64,000 nucleotides of DNA from Poriferisodalis sp965198245. Its GTDB lineage: Bacteria > Actinomycetota > Acidimicrobiia > Acidimicrobiales > Poriferisodalaceae. Each line of letters opens with the position of its first letter. Position 1 is the first letter of the stretch. The stretch covers positions 2,170,001 to 2,234,000 of the forward strand of contig NZ_OZ240249.1 of NCBI RefSeq assembly GCF_965198245.1, given 5' to 3'. Shown here in pieces: positions 47,286 to 55,929 of this stretch. Made by a program: the position numbers and the translations under genes. Under the pieces are notes generated by a model. That model saw only the letters and a program-made list of their open reading frames with translations, did no database searches and was not told where the DNA came from.

Positions 47286-48053
47286 ATGGCCACCATCCTG
47301 ATTGAGAATCTGACCAAGGTGTATCCGCCGACACCGACCTATCCCAACCAGGTGCAGGCACTGGGTGGAGTCTCCATGTCGGTGACGGGCAACGTCTTCG
47401 TTGCTGTGCTGGGGCCCTCAGGCAGCGGCAAGACCACGCTGCTCAACATCGTGGCAGGTGTCGAGGAGCCGACCGCCGGCGCAGTGCGCGTCGTACAGGA
47501 CGGCGTGCCGGCGCAGGTGGGTTACGTGTTCCAGGAGCCGCGCTTGCTGCCGTGGCGCACGGTGCTCAACAACATGCTGTATGTGCAGAACCGCAAGTCG
47601 GACCGATCCAAGCGCGAAGCCGAGTTCTATCTCTCGATGGTGGGTCTGAGCGATGTCGCGCACCTGTACCCCGCCCAATTGTCCGCAGGCATGCAACAGC
47701 GCGTCGGCATCGCGCGGGCATTCTTGGTGAATCCCGATGTGCTGCTGATGGATGAGCCCTTCAGTCACATGGACGCGTTGACGGGTCGTTCGCTGCGCGA
47801 CTACCTGCAGAGGATCTGGCTGCACACCCGCAAGACGGCGCTGTTCGTCACTCACGATGTCGGCGAGGCGGTCGAGCTCGCCGACCGGATCCTCATGCTG
47901 CGCCCCGGCGGCGTGGTATTCGATGACATCCCGGTGAGCCTGCCGCGTCCGCGGCGAGCCGACGATCCCGCCGTACGGGCGGTGGAGTCAGAGGTGCTGC
48001 GCCGCTTCGATTCGATGGAGGCGGCCGTGCGCTTCGGCGACCAGCGCCGCTAG
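47286..48053 (+). CDS. ABC ATPase, SsuB/TauB-like
   Basis: A 255-residue ATPase. Walker A is LGPSGSGKTTLLN (about 42-54), the Q-loop lies in VFQEPRLLPWR, the signature is LSAGMQQR (Ala in place of the common first Gly), Walker B is VLLMDEPFSHMD, and the switch His is in FVTHDVGEAVEL. GAGAGAGG upstream of the ATG is a good binding site. It energises the SBP/permease set upstream. Confidence 0.9.
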   Translation: MATILIENLTKVYPPTPTYPNQVQALGGVSMSVTGNVFVAVLGPSGSGKTTLLNIVAGVEEPTAGAVRVVQDGVPAQVGYVFQEPRLLPWRTVLNNMLYVQNRKSDRSKREAEFYLSMVGLSDVAHLYPAQLSAGMQQRVGIARAFLVNPDVLLMDEPFSHMDALTGRSLRDYLQRIWLHTRKTALFVTHDVGEAVELADRILMLRPGGVVFDDIPVSLPRPRRADDPAVRAVESEVLRRFDSMEAAVRFGDQRR

Positions 48054-48060
48054 TTCAGCT

Positions 48061-49080
48061 GTGCCGACGCGATGCCCATTCAGGCGAGCCGCCGCCAAGA
48101 GAGGTCGGTGTCGAACTCGTCAGCGCGAATACAAGCTACTGGCACGTTGCGGCTGCTTGTTCGCTGCTGCGGTCCTTCCCGCGTCATGCAGCGGCACTGC
48201 GGGTGCTGACGAGCTGGCCCAGCTTGGGGCGCATGAGGCCCCTTTGGGCGAGAGTGCGACTGCTGTGCGGCAGCGGTCCGCGGTCGAAGTTCCCCCGGCT
48301 GCGCCCCCAGGGTGGCGGGATCTGCCGATGCTCGACGCCGCTGCTGACCCCCAGACGCAGCTTGGCGAGCTACGAGCCCGCCACCTGCCTGTGTGGACGC
48401 CTGAGTTCGACGCGGCGTTCCCCCCGGCCGTCTGCGGCAGCGCGTGGGAACTCGATGCAATCGCCGTGCCCGTCTCCGGTGTCGACGCGTCGCACTATGG
48501 CGACCCGCCGACGATGGCAGCACTCGGTGTCATGCGGTACGAACATCAGCTCTCGCGGGCATTGGCAGCACCGTTGCCTGTGGGCCAGCTCTGTGTCGCC
48601 GTCGCAGCGGTGGGACCTGCTCGTGCTGATGCGCTGGCGCTTCTTGGGTCCGGTCTCGAGGGCACACCGGCGGCCGGTGCCGAGACGACGCTCGTCGACA
48701 AGGTCACGGTCATTGCCTTCGGTCCGTCCGCGGCGCTGGCGGTGGCGTGCGGTCCAGATCGCGTGTCCGCATCTGCGGACGTGCTTGGGCACACTGATGG
48801 CAACCCTGGAAGGCTCCGCGCGTATCTGTTGGCGGTTGCGAGCGGTCTCGAAGATCGCGTCGCAGACATCTCCTACCGCGTGGCTCGCGTCGAGGAGCAC
48901 GACAGCGAAGGCTGCAGCGGAGACGAGACGTGGGAGGCGCGCTGGGACGCCCAAGTGGCGGCGTGGCTGTCCGAAGGGCAGATCTGGACTCGAGTCGAGC
49001 GAACGTTCACCACCACGGGCATATGTGAGAACCCTCCGCCGCAGGGACCCCGGGAATGCCCCGCGGAATGGCCGACATGA
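48061..49080 (+). CDS. Putative lipoprotein of unknown function
   Basis: A 339-residue exported protein from GTG 48061. The basic leader is followed by LFAAAVLPASCSGTAG with a lipobox Cys near residue 43. The body has several cysteines and no recognisable domain. It begins seven bases after the ABC ATPase stop and overlaps the next gene as ATGA, so it belongs to the same transcript. It could be an accessory binding protein or a surface factor of the pilus. I do not recognise the family. Confidence 0.6.
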   Translation: MPTRCPFRRAAAKRGRCRTRQREYKLLARCGCLFAAAVLPASCSGTAGADELAQLGAHEAPLGESATAVRQRSAVEVPPAAPPGWRDLPMLDAAADPQTQLGELRARHLPVWTPEFDAAFPPAVCGSAWELDAIAVPVSGVDASHYGDPPTMAALGVMRYEHQLSRALAAPLPVGQLCVAVAAVGPARADALALLGSGLEGTPAAGAETTLVDKVTVIAFGPSAALAVACGPDRVSASADVLGHTDGNPGRLRAYLLAVASGLEDRVADISYRVARVEEHDSEGCSGDETWEARWDAQVAAWLSEGQIWTRVERTFTTTGICENPPPQGPRECPAEWPT

Positions 49081-51482
49081 GCCGGTCGCGTCGCAGCGCC
49101 GCCGTCGGGGCGGGCTGGCGTACGTTGCTCTGCGCGATAGTCGCCGTGGGATCGGTGCTGTCGCCGTGGGAATCCGGTCTGCTCCCAGAGCCGCTGCAGC
49201 ACCTCTTGGGCGCAGACGAAGCACAGGCGCAGACGCCGCCGCCGCCGACGGTGGTGCCTGGGATGCCTGAGGCCTGCCCGACAGCTCCCGCCGACTGGTC
49301 GCCCCAGCCCGGCGATGCTGACTATGGAACGCAGTCGGAGTGTGTGCTGGAGCTGCCGGCGTGCCCTGAGAGCTATCTGTATGCCTCTGGCTTCATGCGT
49401 CTCTCGGTGCCGCCGACGGATTTTGCGGTTCAGTTTCCCGACCTCGATCCGGGCGATCTCTTGTATACGGACATCGGATTGGAGCGCTACCAGCACTTCT
49501 GTGAGGAACGAGTGCTGGACACCGAGGCCGAATACTCGGTTTGCCAGAACGCAACGGGTGTCGCAGTCAAGTCCTACATCGACGGCGGTGTCGATGGCTG
49601 CCGCATCCTCACACCGATTCGCTGCCCTGCGGGACTTCAGCAGGTCACGGCTACCACTTGCCGCGGTGTGCAGCGTCGCATGTGGACCTGCGCGATGGCA
49701 GGGGACATACCGCGCAACGAGTTCAATAGCTGCTACAGGGACGCAGGCGGATCCGCCCTGAACCACCCAGTCTGCGGCACCGGTGCACCGGTATTCGCAG
49801 TCGGGACCTGCGAGGAATACGTGGGCGCGGACTTCGTGGACAGTCCTGCCGACGACTGCCTGGGGGCCTACAGCACCGATACGCCTGTCATCAACTCTGC
49901 GGGCGACCTGGTGATCGCAGGCGCTGCCCAGATCACGCTCGCGAACACAGCCAACCCGCACTGGTGCCAGCACGACGCTCAGTTGCTGCGTTCGGTCTGC
50001 CATCGCACTGACAGCCGCCGCCTTGCCGACTGCGACCCGCCGGTGTCAGCCTTGTGCCTGCGACGTGCGAGCCAGACTGGTGGCTGCGATGCCGTTGCGC
50101 AGGTGATCCGCTGTCGGGCATATGAGGTTGCTTGGCGTCAGGAACCCGACACGATGACGCTGGCCGAAGTGCGCATCAACGGATGCTCGCCGTGTCATGT
50201 CAATCCGTTCCAGCGAATGCGCAAGGATGGCAGGCAAGACCCCTTGCGCGTGACAGGCCTGAGAACATGCCCGACAGACATGTATGCGTCACCGCGGCAA
50301 GGCTTCAGCAAGGGTGTGCGTATCGACGGAATAGAGCAGTATGACGAGTCCACACAGCACAAAGAGCTGCACCGGCTAAAGGATGATAATGGTGAGTGCG
50401 CCGACCCGCCTGCGGGTCGTCTGACATCGTCGCCCACACACCACTCCGGACTCGCCGTTGTCAACAGCGCAGTGCTGGTGCATGTGTCTGATATTCGTTA
50501 TCGCTGGGAAGCCAGACCGCCTCGGCATTTCCTCGTGTCCACCGATCCGCCTCTGGCGGGCCCCGACTCCTACAACGCCCGTTGGCGCGTGCGCTACCAC
50601 GACGGCGATGAGGCTGACGTAGCTGTGCGCACATGGAATACAGCGAACGACTCGACACCGTTCGCCACGGTCAGTGAACTTGCCGACAAGAGCGAGTGCG
50701 TTCCGCAACATGCGCCGACGTTCAGGCTGGTGGTGCGCGAACTCTGGCCCGATGACGGCCCGACCTACGACGAGGGCAATGCTGACTGCGTGTACTCAGG
50801 CACCGTCCCCGTCCCCGACGGCAATGATGCCGAGATGATGCTTGCTCTGTTCGGCTCAGACGCTTTGAGATGGTGGTGCGCCCTGAGCCAAGACCAGCGC
50901 AAGAGCCGCACAGCCGCACATGGCCTGACCTGGCTCGATGACCCTCTTGACGATGTCATTCGAGACGCACGGCGCACGGCGCTCACCACAGAGCTGCCAT
51001 GCGACCATGACTTGAGCGAGGAGAGCCATTACCTCTGGTGTCGATGGCAGCCGAGCAGGCCTGGCTTCTACGTGGTGCATGTCGGCGGCGCTTGGCGGAT
51101 GCACCAATACGAGCGCCGGCGCAATGACACCTCGGGTCTGCTTACCTACCTCAACGATACAGCCGACGGCCAGATGCGACGCCAGAAGCTGCTCGATGAC
51201 CTCGCCGATATCAATTCCAGGTACCCGACGTTGAATCGGACCGTTGAGGATCTTGGCCTCAGATTTGCCGACGCGACGCAAGAGGCTGTGGTGATACCAG
51301 TGTCGGCGACCGACTTGGATTGGATGTACGACGCATCGATTGCCTCAACCGCGGCATGCCCGCCGGTGGACCTGCGTTTCTGGTGCGTGACGAGCGAGGC
51401 CGGCAACTACACCGAGACTGAACCGATCGGCATCATGGTGCACGAAGCGCGTGTCGTGAGCCGGCCGCCGTCAGGTCCGTAA
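49077..51482 (+). CDS. Large cysteine-rich secreted protein, unknown
   Basis: An 801-residue protein. I prefer the ATG at 49077 (overlapping the upstream stop) to an in-frame ATG at 49056. A hydrophobic segment (residues about 18-35) and LGADEAQAQ suggest a Sec signal peptide cleaved near 52. The mature protein has more than 30 cysteines, mostly in the first half, which would need oxidative folding outside the cell. One CxxCH-type site (GCSPCHVNPF, about residue 373) could bind haem or be part of the disulfide pattern. There is no membrane anchor at the C-terminus. Being last in the Tad-linked operon, it is a candidate pilus-tip or surface-adhesion protein, an inference from position only. 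Confidence 0.6.
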   Translation: MSRSRRSAAVGAGWRTLLCAIVAVGSVLSPWESGLLPEPLQHLLGADEAQAQTPPPPTVVPGMPEACPTAPADWSPQPGDADYGTQSECVLELPACPESYLYASGFMRLSVPPTDFAVQFPDLDPGDLLYTDIGLERYQHFCEERVLDTEAEYSVCQNATGVAVKSYIDGGVDGCRILTPIRCPAGLQQVTATTCRGVQRRMWTCAMAGDIPRNEFNSCYRDAGGSALNHPVCGTGAPVFAVGTCEEYVGADFVDSPADDCLGAYSTDTPVINSAGDLVIAGAAQITLANTANPHWCQHDAQLLRSVCHRTDSRRLADCDPPVSALCLRRASQTGGCDAVAQVIRCRAYEVAWRQEPDTMTLAEVRINGCSPCHVNPFQRMRKDGRQDPLRVTGLRTCPTDMYASPRQGFSKGVRIDGIEQYDESTQHKELHRLKDDNGECADPPAGRLTSSPTHHSGLAVVNSAVLVHVSDIRYRWEARPPRHFLVSTDPPLAGPDSYNARWRVRYHDGDEADVAVRTWNTANDSTPFATVSELADKSECVPQHAPTFRLVVRELWPDDGPTYDEGNADCVYSGTVPVPDGNDAEMMLALFGSDALRWWCALSQDQRKSRTAAHGLTWLDDPLDDVIRDARRTALTTELPCDHDLSEESHYLWCRWQPSRPGFYVVHVGGAWRMHQYERRRNDTSGLLTYLNDTADGQMRRQKLLDDLADINSRYPTLNRTVEDLGLRFADATQEAVVIPVSATDLDWMYDASIASTAACPPVDLRFWCVTSEAGNYTETEPIGIMVHEARVVSRPPSGP

Positions 51483-51993
51483 AGCCGCTCGCGCGCGCTT
51501 GTTCACTGGCGCCCGCAGTCTGAGTGTTGTCCAAGATCACATAGACCGGCTCGCTGGCGGGCCGGCGGTCGTGGATGGTCCCCAGCGCTGCGAGGGTGTT
51601 GGCCGTGGATTTGCGGTGCCGCACGACGCCCCACAGCACGCCGCCAGCGCACACGAGACCCCCACGACTGGCCGCCGCCGCGACGCACGATCTGCTGCAA
51701 CGCCCGGCCTTGTTCACGGTTCACGGGTCGACCGGCGGACTCGAACACGCTCACTCATACCCCCGACCAAACCACACCCCACCACGCGCACCCCAACCCA
51801 CGCGCACCTATACGGACACGGCGCTGGGAGACTGCTGATCTATTCGAATTGAGCATATCCGCGACGCTCTGACCTGCGGCTTTGTCGTCGCGATTCGGCG
51901 TGACTGGCAATCGCTCAGCAGTCTCCTAGCAGCAGATCGTCGCGGATCAGGGGCCGAGTGCGGTGATCGGGGCGACCTGCACGCCGTCGGGCG
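51483..51993. other. Intergenic region containing an IS remnant
   Basis: About 510 bases between convergent genes. The first 270 hold an IS630 remnant on the minus strand. From about 51760 to 51990 nothing coding is seen; the AT-rich stretch around 51830-51860 may hold a promoter. Confidence 0.6.
51526..51754 (-). mobile_element. IS630-family transposase remnant
   Basis: Two pieces of one transposase remain. The N-terminal piece (from 51754) reads REQGRALQQIVRRGG, the usual start of this actinobacterial IS630 group. After a large internal deletion and a frame change, the DDE-region piece (51636-51526) reads LWGVVRHRKSTANTLAALGT and then EPVYVILDN, with the catalytic Asp of the VILDN motif. 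The C-terminal third is missing. No terminal inverted repeats were found. It cannot be active. Confidence 0.75.
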
Positions 51994-52452
51994 CTACGCG
52001 AGCTGCAACCCCGGAAGTCCCTCGACCAACCGGTCAACCCGCTCCGTCAGGGTGCGAAAATCAGCCCGAAACTCGTCGATCCGACGGTCGATGCCGTCGA
52101 TCCGCTTGTCGACCCCATCGATTCGATCTGTCACCGCATCGAATTTCGAGTCCACGGCGTCGAACCGGGAATCGACCGCGTCGAACCGGGAATCGACCGC
52201 GTCGAACCGGGCCTCGAATTTCGCATCCACCGCGTCGAACCGGGCCTCGAATTTCGCATCCATCGCGTCGAACCGGGAATCGAATTTCGTATCCATCGCC
52301 TCGAATTGGGAGTCGATTGAGTCGAAGCGGAAGTCGAAGCGTTCTGAGATCTCGCTGTGGATCACTCTCACCACAGCCCACATCGCTCCCGCCAAGGCGA
52401 CGACCGACGCCAGAACGACGGTGAGCAGCGGCGGCACCGACCCCCAGTCCAT
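51994..52452 (-). CDS. Membrane-anchored coiled-coil repeat protein
   Basis: A 152-residue protein. Residues 8-32 form a single transmembrane helix (VPPLLTVVLASVVALAGAMW); the rest is a charged coiled coil made of RFDAVDSKFEA-type eleven-residue units (DNA period 33 bases) followed by DRIDGVDKRIDGIDRRIDEF. Eleven-residue periods form near-straight right-handed coiled coils. Phase and copy number of the repeat could vary without frame change. Function unknown; comparable small proteins occur in many bacteria. Confidence 0.65.
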   Translation of the reverse strand: MDWGSVPPLLTVVLASVVALAGAMWAVVRVIHSEISERFDFRFDSIDSQFEAMDTKFDSRFDAMDAKFEARFDAVDAKFEARFDAVDSRFDAVDSRFDAVDSKFDAVTDRIDGVDKRIDGIDRRIDEFRADFRTLTERVDRLVEGLPGLQLA

Positions 52453-52692
52453 GAGCCGATCCTACTGCGGGCCGAAAAGCGGGGACTGCGGATTTTCGGC
52501 GTTGGCATTCACAACAGGCAGCGCCAACAGGTGCACCCTCAGTTGACACACGACTGGAACCCGATGTTGACCGCGTGCGGCATCAAGGGGGCCGAGCTTG
52601 ACCTAGCATCGCGGGGCAGTCGGAGACCGCGGTCTGTCGCGGATCGCGCCCGCGGGACGCGACTTCCGGCCGGGACTATCTGGGAGGACCAA

Positions 52693-53718
52693 ATGCTTAC
52701 ACGTACCGCGTCGAAGGACGCACGGAATGGGCGAGAGTGTCGTCGCTTGACGACATTGTTGGCGGCACTCGCCGTGCTTGTCCTGCTGGCTGCAGGCTGC
52801 ACCGGCGCCGATGAGGTCGACGAAGGACCTCTTCGAATCGCGATCGTGGCGCCGAGCGCCAGCAACGATTTGGCGTTCACGCAAAGCATGGTCGACGCGG
52901 TCAACGCAATCGGAGCAACCCGCGAGATCGAGATCGCCGTCACCGATGGCACCTTCATCGTGGAGGAGGCGGCTGCGGCGATCCGTGGTTACGCCGAGGA
53001 CGGCTACCACTTGGTGATCGCGCACGGCAGCCAGTACGGCGGACCGCTTGGGGAGATCGCTCCGGACTTCCCGGACACTTCCTTCGCGTGGGGTACTGCT
53101 GCGGACTACATGGGCCACGACAACGTCTTCGCCTACACGGTCCGCTCCGACGAAGGCGGCTACGTGTCCGGAACTGTTGCAGCGCAGATCACCGCATCCG
53201 GCGTGATCGGCGTCATCGGCCCGATCCCGGTCGGCGACGCGAAGCTCTATGTCGACGGCTTCGCCGCCGGCGTCGCAGCAACGGACTCCTCGGTGACGAC
53301 CAACATCGTGTACACCGACTCATTCAGCGACGTTGCGTTGGCGGCCGAAGCGGCCGAGGCCCACATCTCCAACGATGCCGATGTCCTGACCGGGTCGGCA
53401 CAGATGGTGGTCGGTGCCACCGGGGTCGCCAAGGAGAAGGGCGTTGCGTGGTTCGGCACGCAGGCCAACCAGACGGCGCTCGGCGAGAGCATCGTGGTCG
53501 CCTCGCAGGTGTACCACTGGGAGGTGTTGTTGGCGGACATGGTCGACAAGATCTCAGCCGGCACGCTCGGCGGCGAGGTCATGGTCGCCACGCTCGCCAA
53601 TGGCGGCATCGTGATCGAGTTCAACGACGGCTACGGCCTCGATGCCTCGATTCTCGAATCGGCCCAGGCCGTTGCTGCCGGCATCGCCGACGGCTCGATC
53701 TCCACGGGCATCGAATAG
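52693..53718 (+). CDS. BmpA-family nucleoside-type substrate-binding lipoprotein
   Basis: A 341-residue lipoprotein. The ATG at 52693 follows GGGAGGACC; a much longer upstream frame was rejected. Leader with lipobox LLAAGCTGAD (Cys about 36). The mature part follows the Bmp/PnrA pattern (LRIAIVAPSASNDLAFTQSM, EAAAAIRGYAEDGYHLVIAHGSQYG, YTVRSDEGGYVSGTVAA). PnrA-type proteins bind purine nucleosides. It lies 69 bases before the ATPase gene. The matching permeases are probably those at 28873-30950. Confidence 0.8.
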   Translation: MLTRTASKDARNGRECRRLTTLLAALAVLVLLAAGCTGADEVDEGPLRIAIVAPSASNDLAFTQSMVDAVNAIGATREIEIAVTDGTFIVEEAAAAIRGYAEDGYHLVIAHGSQYGGPLGEIAPDFPDTSFAWGTAADYMGHDNVFAYTVRSDEGGYVSGTVAAQITASGVIGVIGPIPVGDAKLYVDGFAAGVAATDSSVTTNIVYTDSFSDVALAAEAAEAHISNDADVLTGSAQMVVGATGVAKEKGVAWFGTQANQTALGESIVVASQVYHWEVLLADMVDKISAGTLGGEVMVATLANGGIVIEFNDGYGLDASILESAQAVAAGIADGSISTGIE

Positions 53719-53787
53719 GCCGCTGCTTCGGGCTGCGGAAGTTTGACGAGGTGTACAAACACGTGACATCTGCCTGTCAATGATCCC

Positions 53788-55380
53788 GTGGCACAGCAGA
53801 TGAATCAGCACGACGGCACGACGGCCGCCGGGGTTTCGCCATCAAGCGGGGCCCCGGCGGCGCCGATGCTGGAGATGCGCGGCATCACGAAGCGGTTCCC
53901 TGGCGTCATCGCCAACGAAGATGTCGATTTGGTCGTGCAGCCCGGGCACGTGCACACGCTGCTCGGCGAGAACGGCGCCGGCAAGAGCACACTCGTCAAG
54001 ATCCTGTACGGGCTGTACCGGCAGGACGAAGGCACAGTCACCATCCAGGGCGAACAGATTGACGTCACTTCGCCTGCGGACGCCATCCGCCACGGGATCG
54101 GCATGATCCACCAGCACTTCATGCTGGTGCCCACGCTCACCGTGGCAGAGAACGTGGCGCTCGGACTGCACGGGCGTCGCGGCCTCGCTGACATGAACCC
54201 GGTGCGCCAGCGACTCGCCGAGGTCTCCGAACAGCACGGCCTGGCCATCGATCCCGATGCGTACATCTGGCAGCTTGCGGTCGGGGAGCGCCAGCGAGCC
54301 GAGATCCTCAAGGCGCTGTACCGCGACGCCCGGTTGCTCGTGCTCGACGAGCCCACGGCAGTGCTGACCCCGCCGGAGGTCACTGACCTGTTCGCCACGC
54401 TGCGTTCGCTGACCTACGAGGGACGCGGTCTCATCTTCATCTCCCACAAGCTGGCGGAGGTGATGGAGATCTCCGACGAGATCACCGTGCTGCGCGACGG
54501 CCGCGTCGTGGGCCGCACGACTCCCGCGGAAACGACCCGAGAGGGCTTGGCCTCGATGATGGTGGGCCGGGAAGTACGGCTCGGCCGCGATGTGTCGCCG
54601 CAGCCAGCCGGGGACGACCTGCTCGTCGTCGACAGCCTGCGCGTTCAAGGCGACCGGGGCAACGCAGCGCTGGAGGACTTCTCGGTGCGAGTCGCCAGTG
54701 GCGAGATCGTCGGCATTGCCGGAGTGTCGGGCAACGGGCAGCGAGAACTGGCCGAGGCGATCTTCGGGCTGCGGCCCGCAGAATCTGGAGCCATCGAGGT
54801 CGGCGGCGTGCCGATCGATACGCCATCGCCGAAGCGGGTGCGGCGTCGGGGTGTGGCGTTCGTGCCCGAGGAGCGCATGCGGCACGGCGCCGTGGGGGAG
54901 CTGACGGTCTCGGAGAACCTGATGCTCGTCGAATACGAGCAGCGGCCCTACGTGCGCGCCGGACTGCTGCAGTTCCGCGCCATCGCGGAGCGCTGTCGAG
55001 ACCTCGTGCAGCGCTTCGCTGTCAAGACGCCGTCGATCGCTACCCAGACGTCACATCTGTCAGGCGGCAACATCCAGAAGGTGGTCATCGCCCGGGAGTT
55101 CAGCGCTGAGGCCGACGTGCTCATCGTGGCTCAGCCCACTCGTGGCATCGACATCGGCGCCGCCGAGTACGTGCACGAACGGCTGCTCGAGAAGCGGGCC
55201 GCCGGTGCGGCGATCCTGCTCATCACCGAGGATCTTGATGAGGCCATGCAGCTTTCCGACCGCGTAGTCGTGCTGTATGAGGGCCGTGCGATGTGCGACC
55301 TGCCACGTGCCGAGGCCACCACCGATCGTGTTGGCCTGCTCATGACCGGCGTCAGCGAGAATGAACCTGCTGCTGTCTGA
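53788..55380 (+). CDS. Double-domain ABC ATPase, nucleoside-type (YufO/NupO-like)
   Basis: A 530-residue ATPase with two nucleotide-binding domains. Domain 1: Walker A LLGENGAGKSTLVKILYG (about 50-67), Walker B RLLVLDEPTAVLTPPE. Its signature position reads QLAVGERQRAEI. Domain 2: an atypical P-loop GVSGNGQRELAEAIFGL, LSGGNIQKVVIAREF as signature and LIVAQPTRGIDIGA in place of the usual DEP. This asymmetric pair is typical of sugar/nucleoside importers. It would energise the two permeases at 28873-30950. Confidence 0.85.
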   Translation: MAQQMNQHDGTTAAGVSPSSGAPAAPMLEMRGITKRFPGVIANEDVDLVVQPGHVHTLLGENGAGKSTLVKILYGLYRQDEGTVTIQGEQIDVTSPADAIRHGIGMIHQHFMLVPTLTVAENVALGLHGRRGLADMNPVRQRLAEVSEQHGLAIDPDAYIWQLAVGERQRAEILKALYRDARLLVLDEPTAVLTPPEVTDLFATLRSLTYEGRGLIFISHKLAEVMEISDEITVLRDGRVVGRTTPAETTREGLASMMVGREVRLGRDVSPQPAGDDLLVVDSLRVQGDRGNAALEDFSVRVASGEIVGIAGVSGNGQRELAEAIFGLRPAESGAIEVGGVPIDTPSPKRVRRRGVAFVPEERMRHGAVGELTVSENLMLVEYEQRPYVRAGLLQFRAIAERCRDLVQRFAVKTPSIATQTSHLSGGNIQKVVIAREFSAEADVLIVAQPTRGIDIGAAEYVHERLLEKRAAGAAILLITEDLDEAMQLSDRVVVLYEGRAMCDLPRAEATTDRVGLLMTGVSENEPAAV

Positions 55381-55401
55381 GTCGTGGGTCAGAGTCGTGG
55401 C

Positions 55402-55929
55402 TCAGCGCGGGGTGATCCGGTAGGTGCCGTCATCGCGCACGACGACCTGCACCGGCATACCCAGCCGGAGGTCTTCGGCGTCGATCCCGTCTGCCAGAGC
55501 GGTGATGCGCACGCCCCCGTCCAGCTCGGCGATGACTGCTGCGTAGGGAACGTCGTCAGCGAAGCCGGGGTGCAGGGCCCGGTGGGTCACCGTCCAGGTG
55601 TAGATGCGGCCGCGACCGTTGGAGCGCTGCCAGGTCCACTGCGTCGAACCGCAGTTGCGGCACCCGTCGCGTGGCATGTGCCTCCATGTTCCGCAGTCCT
55701 CACAGCGCTGGAATCGCAGCTCGCCTTGGCCGCAGAAGGCGAAGAACTCGCCCCAGAGGCCCTCGCCCCGCGGCAGCGGTTTGGCGCTGCCGCCGTCGGA
55801 CTCAGCCAGCGGTTTGGCGCTGTCGCCGTCGGACTCAGCCAGCGGTTTGGTGCTGCCGCCGTCGGATGCAGCCAGCGGTTTGGCGCTGCCGCCGTCGGAC
55901 TCGGCTGCGTCGCCCATTGCCGAAGTCAT
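55402..55929 (-). CDS. DUF35 OB-fold zinc-ribbon protein with N-terminal repeats
   Basis: A 175-residue protein. The ATG at 55929 overlaps the thiolase-fold gene stop (ATGA). Residues about 8-50 are four eleven-residue ESDGGSAKPLA-type repeats. Then come a short helix and the zinc ribbon (RCEDCGTW, then GCRNCGSTQW), followed by the OB fold (GRIYTWTVTHRALHPGF, YAAVIAELDGGVRI). DUF35 proteins pair with thiolase-fold partners; in steroid side-chain degradation the pair makes a retro-aldolase (Ltp2 with ChsH2 DUF35). The repeat tail is not part of known family members that I recall. Confidence 0.8.
   Translation of the reverse strand: MTSAMGDAAESDGGSAKPLAASDGGSTKPLAESDGDSAKPLAESDGGSAKPLPRGEGLWGEFFAFCGQGELRFQRCEDCGTWRHMPRDGCRNCGSTQWTWQRSNGRGRIYTWTVTHRALHPGFADDVPYAAVIAELDGGVRITALADGIDAEDLRLGMPVQVVVRDDGTYRITPR
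55775..55906. repeat. Four tandem 33-bp repeats in the DUF35 gene
   Basis: Copies start at 55775, 55808, 55841 and 55874 and differ by a few bases. They encode SDGGSAKPLA-type eleven-residue units near the N-terminus, so length changes stay in frame. Confidence 0.9.
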
